From: Hydrogenophaga sp. NFH-34 | GTDB taxonomy: Bacteria > Pseudomonadota > Gammaproteobacteria > Burkholderiales > Burkholderiaceae_C | Direction of reading: 5' to 3' | Length of the DNA stretch: 32,814 nucleotides | Assembly: GCF_021401345.1 (NCBI RefSeq) | Contig: NZ_JACBGE010000037.1 | Location: forward strand, 1 to 32,814 | Part shown: positions 32,669 to 32,814 of the stretch, piece after piece | Position numbering within the stretch: position 1 is the first letter of the stretch | Layout of the letters: every line of letters starts with the position of its first letter | Translations under genes and position numbers: made by a program | Notes under the pieces: model-generated | The model's database searches: none | Told to the model about the DNA's origin: nothing | Seen by the model: the letters and a program-made list of their open reading frames with translations, nothing else

Positions 32669-32814
32669 TCAGGCGGTAGGAAAAGAGCCCGGGAGGAGCA
32701 CGGAGGCATCGACGTTGTCGATCTGCGTGTGACCGCAGAAGGCCATGGTCAGGTCCAGCTCCTTGTGGATGATCTCCAGACAGCGCGAGACCCCGGCCTC
32801 GCCCATGGCGCCCA
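32669..32814 (-). CDS. FMN-dependent alpha-hydroxy-acid dehydrogenase, C-terminus (partial)
   Basis: The minus strand is open from the window edge to a TGA at 32671-32669, giving 48 codons. The peptide includes MGEAGVSRCLEIIHKELDLT and MAFCGHTQIDNVD. This fits the C-terminal helix of lactate dehydrogenase LldD, glycolate oxidase and related FMN enzymes, where G(V/A)xRxLxIIxxELxxTMA.CG is conserved. The rest of the gene lies beyond the window. Substrate cannot be assigned from this part. The frame lies about 95 bases upstream of the HDOD gene on the same strand. Confidence 0.8.
   Translation of the reverse strand, partial: GAMGEAGVSRCLEIIHKELDLTMAFCGHTQIDNVDASVLLPGSFPTA

Overview
The window is a GC-rich (roughly two-thirds G+C by eye) bacterial chromosome segment. 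It fits a betaproteobacterium of order Burkholderiales, most likely family Comamonadaceae (Hydrogenophaga/Acidovorax-like). The family-level placement is inferred from gene content: a GcvA-like LysR/DUF2917 pair, a DUF6279 lipoprotein, DUF2726, a fused three-domain FruB and short GGATGCCCGC-type hairpin repeats. No rRNA, tRNA or CRISPR array was seen. Coding density is high and no gene-free stretch exceeds about 190 bases.

Left part (1-6,740): the window opens in the last 31 codons of an IS110-family transposase. Then come a LysR regulator divergent from a DUF2917 protein, a TfoX-N protein divergent from a TetR regulator, and a metallo-beta-lactamase-fold protein that lacks half of its usual metal ligands. 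A two-domain ChrA chromate transporter and an ArsB/NhaD-type anion transporter follow, divergently arranged.

Middle-left (6,837-10,704, minus strand): one operon encodes a GntR-FCD regulator, a polar amino-acid-type binding protein, two permeases and an ATPase. The regulator and binding protein overlap at GTGA. A repeat doublet lies between the permease genes. Next is cell-wall amino-sugar metabolism: glmU and glmS, separated by a DUF2726 protein and an Lrp-type regulator and preceded by a DUF6279 lipoprotein. GlmS makes glucosamine-6-phosphate. GlmU carries out the last two steps to UDP-GlcNAc.

Middle-right (16,797-23,311): a complete type I restriction-modification operon, hsdR-hsdM-hsdS, with a fourth tightly linked gene of unknown function. 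HsdS has two target-recognition domains of lower G+C framed by a long internal repeat.

Right part (23,355-30,727): a LacI-type regulator (FruR) is divergent from fruB-fruK-fruA and a shikimate-dehydrogenase-like gene. The intergenic region holds a perfect 14-bp palindrome just downstream of a good sigma-70 promoter and a near-identical copy before fruR. The proteins form a self-contained fructose phosphorelay: PEP -> EI -> HPr -> EIIA (all in FruB) -> EIIB -> EIIC (FruA). The product is fructose-1-phosphate, which FruK converts to fructose-1,6-bisphosphate. The window ends with a bacteriohemerythrin preceded by an FNR/DNR-type box, a membrane-anchored HDOD protein, and the C-terminus of an FMN-dependent alpha-hydroxy-acid dehydrogenase.

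The observations judged most worth follow-up are the unknown fourth hsd gene, the metal-site-depleted MBL protein, the TRD mosaic of HsdS, the FruR and FNR-type operators, and the shikimate-dehydrogenase-like gene inside the fructose operon.
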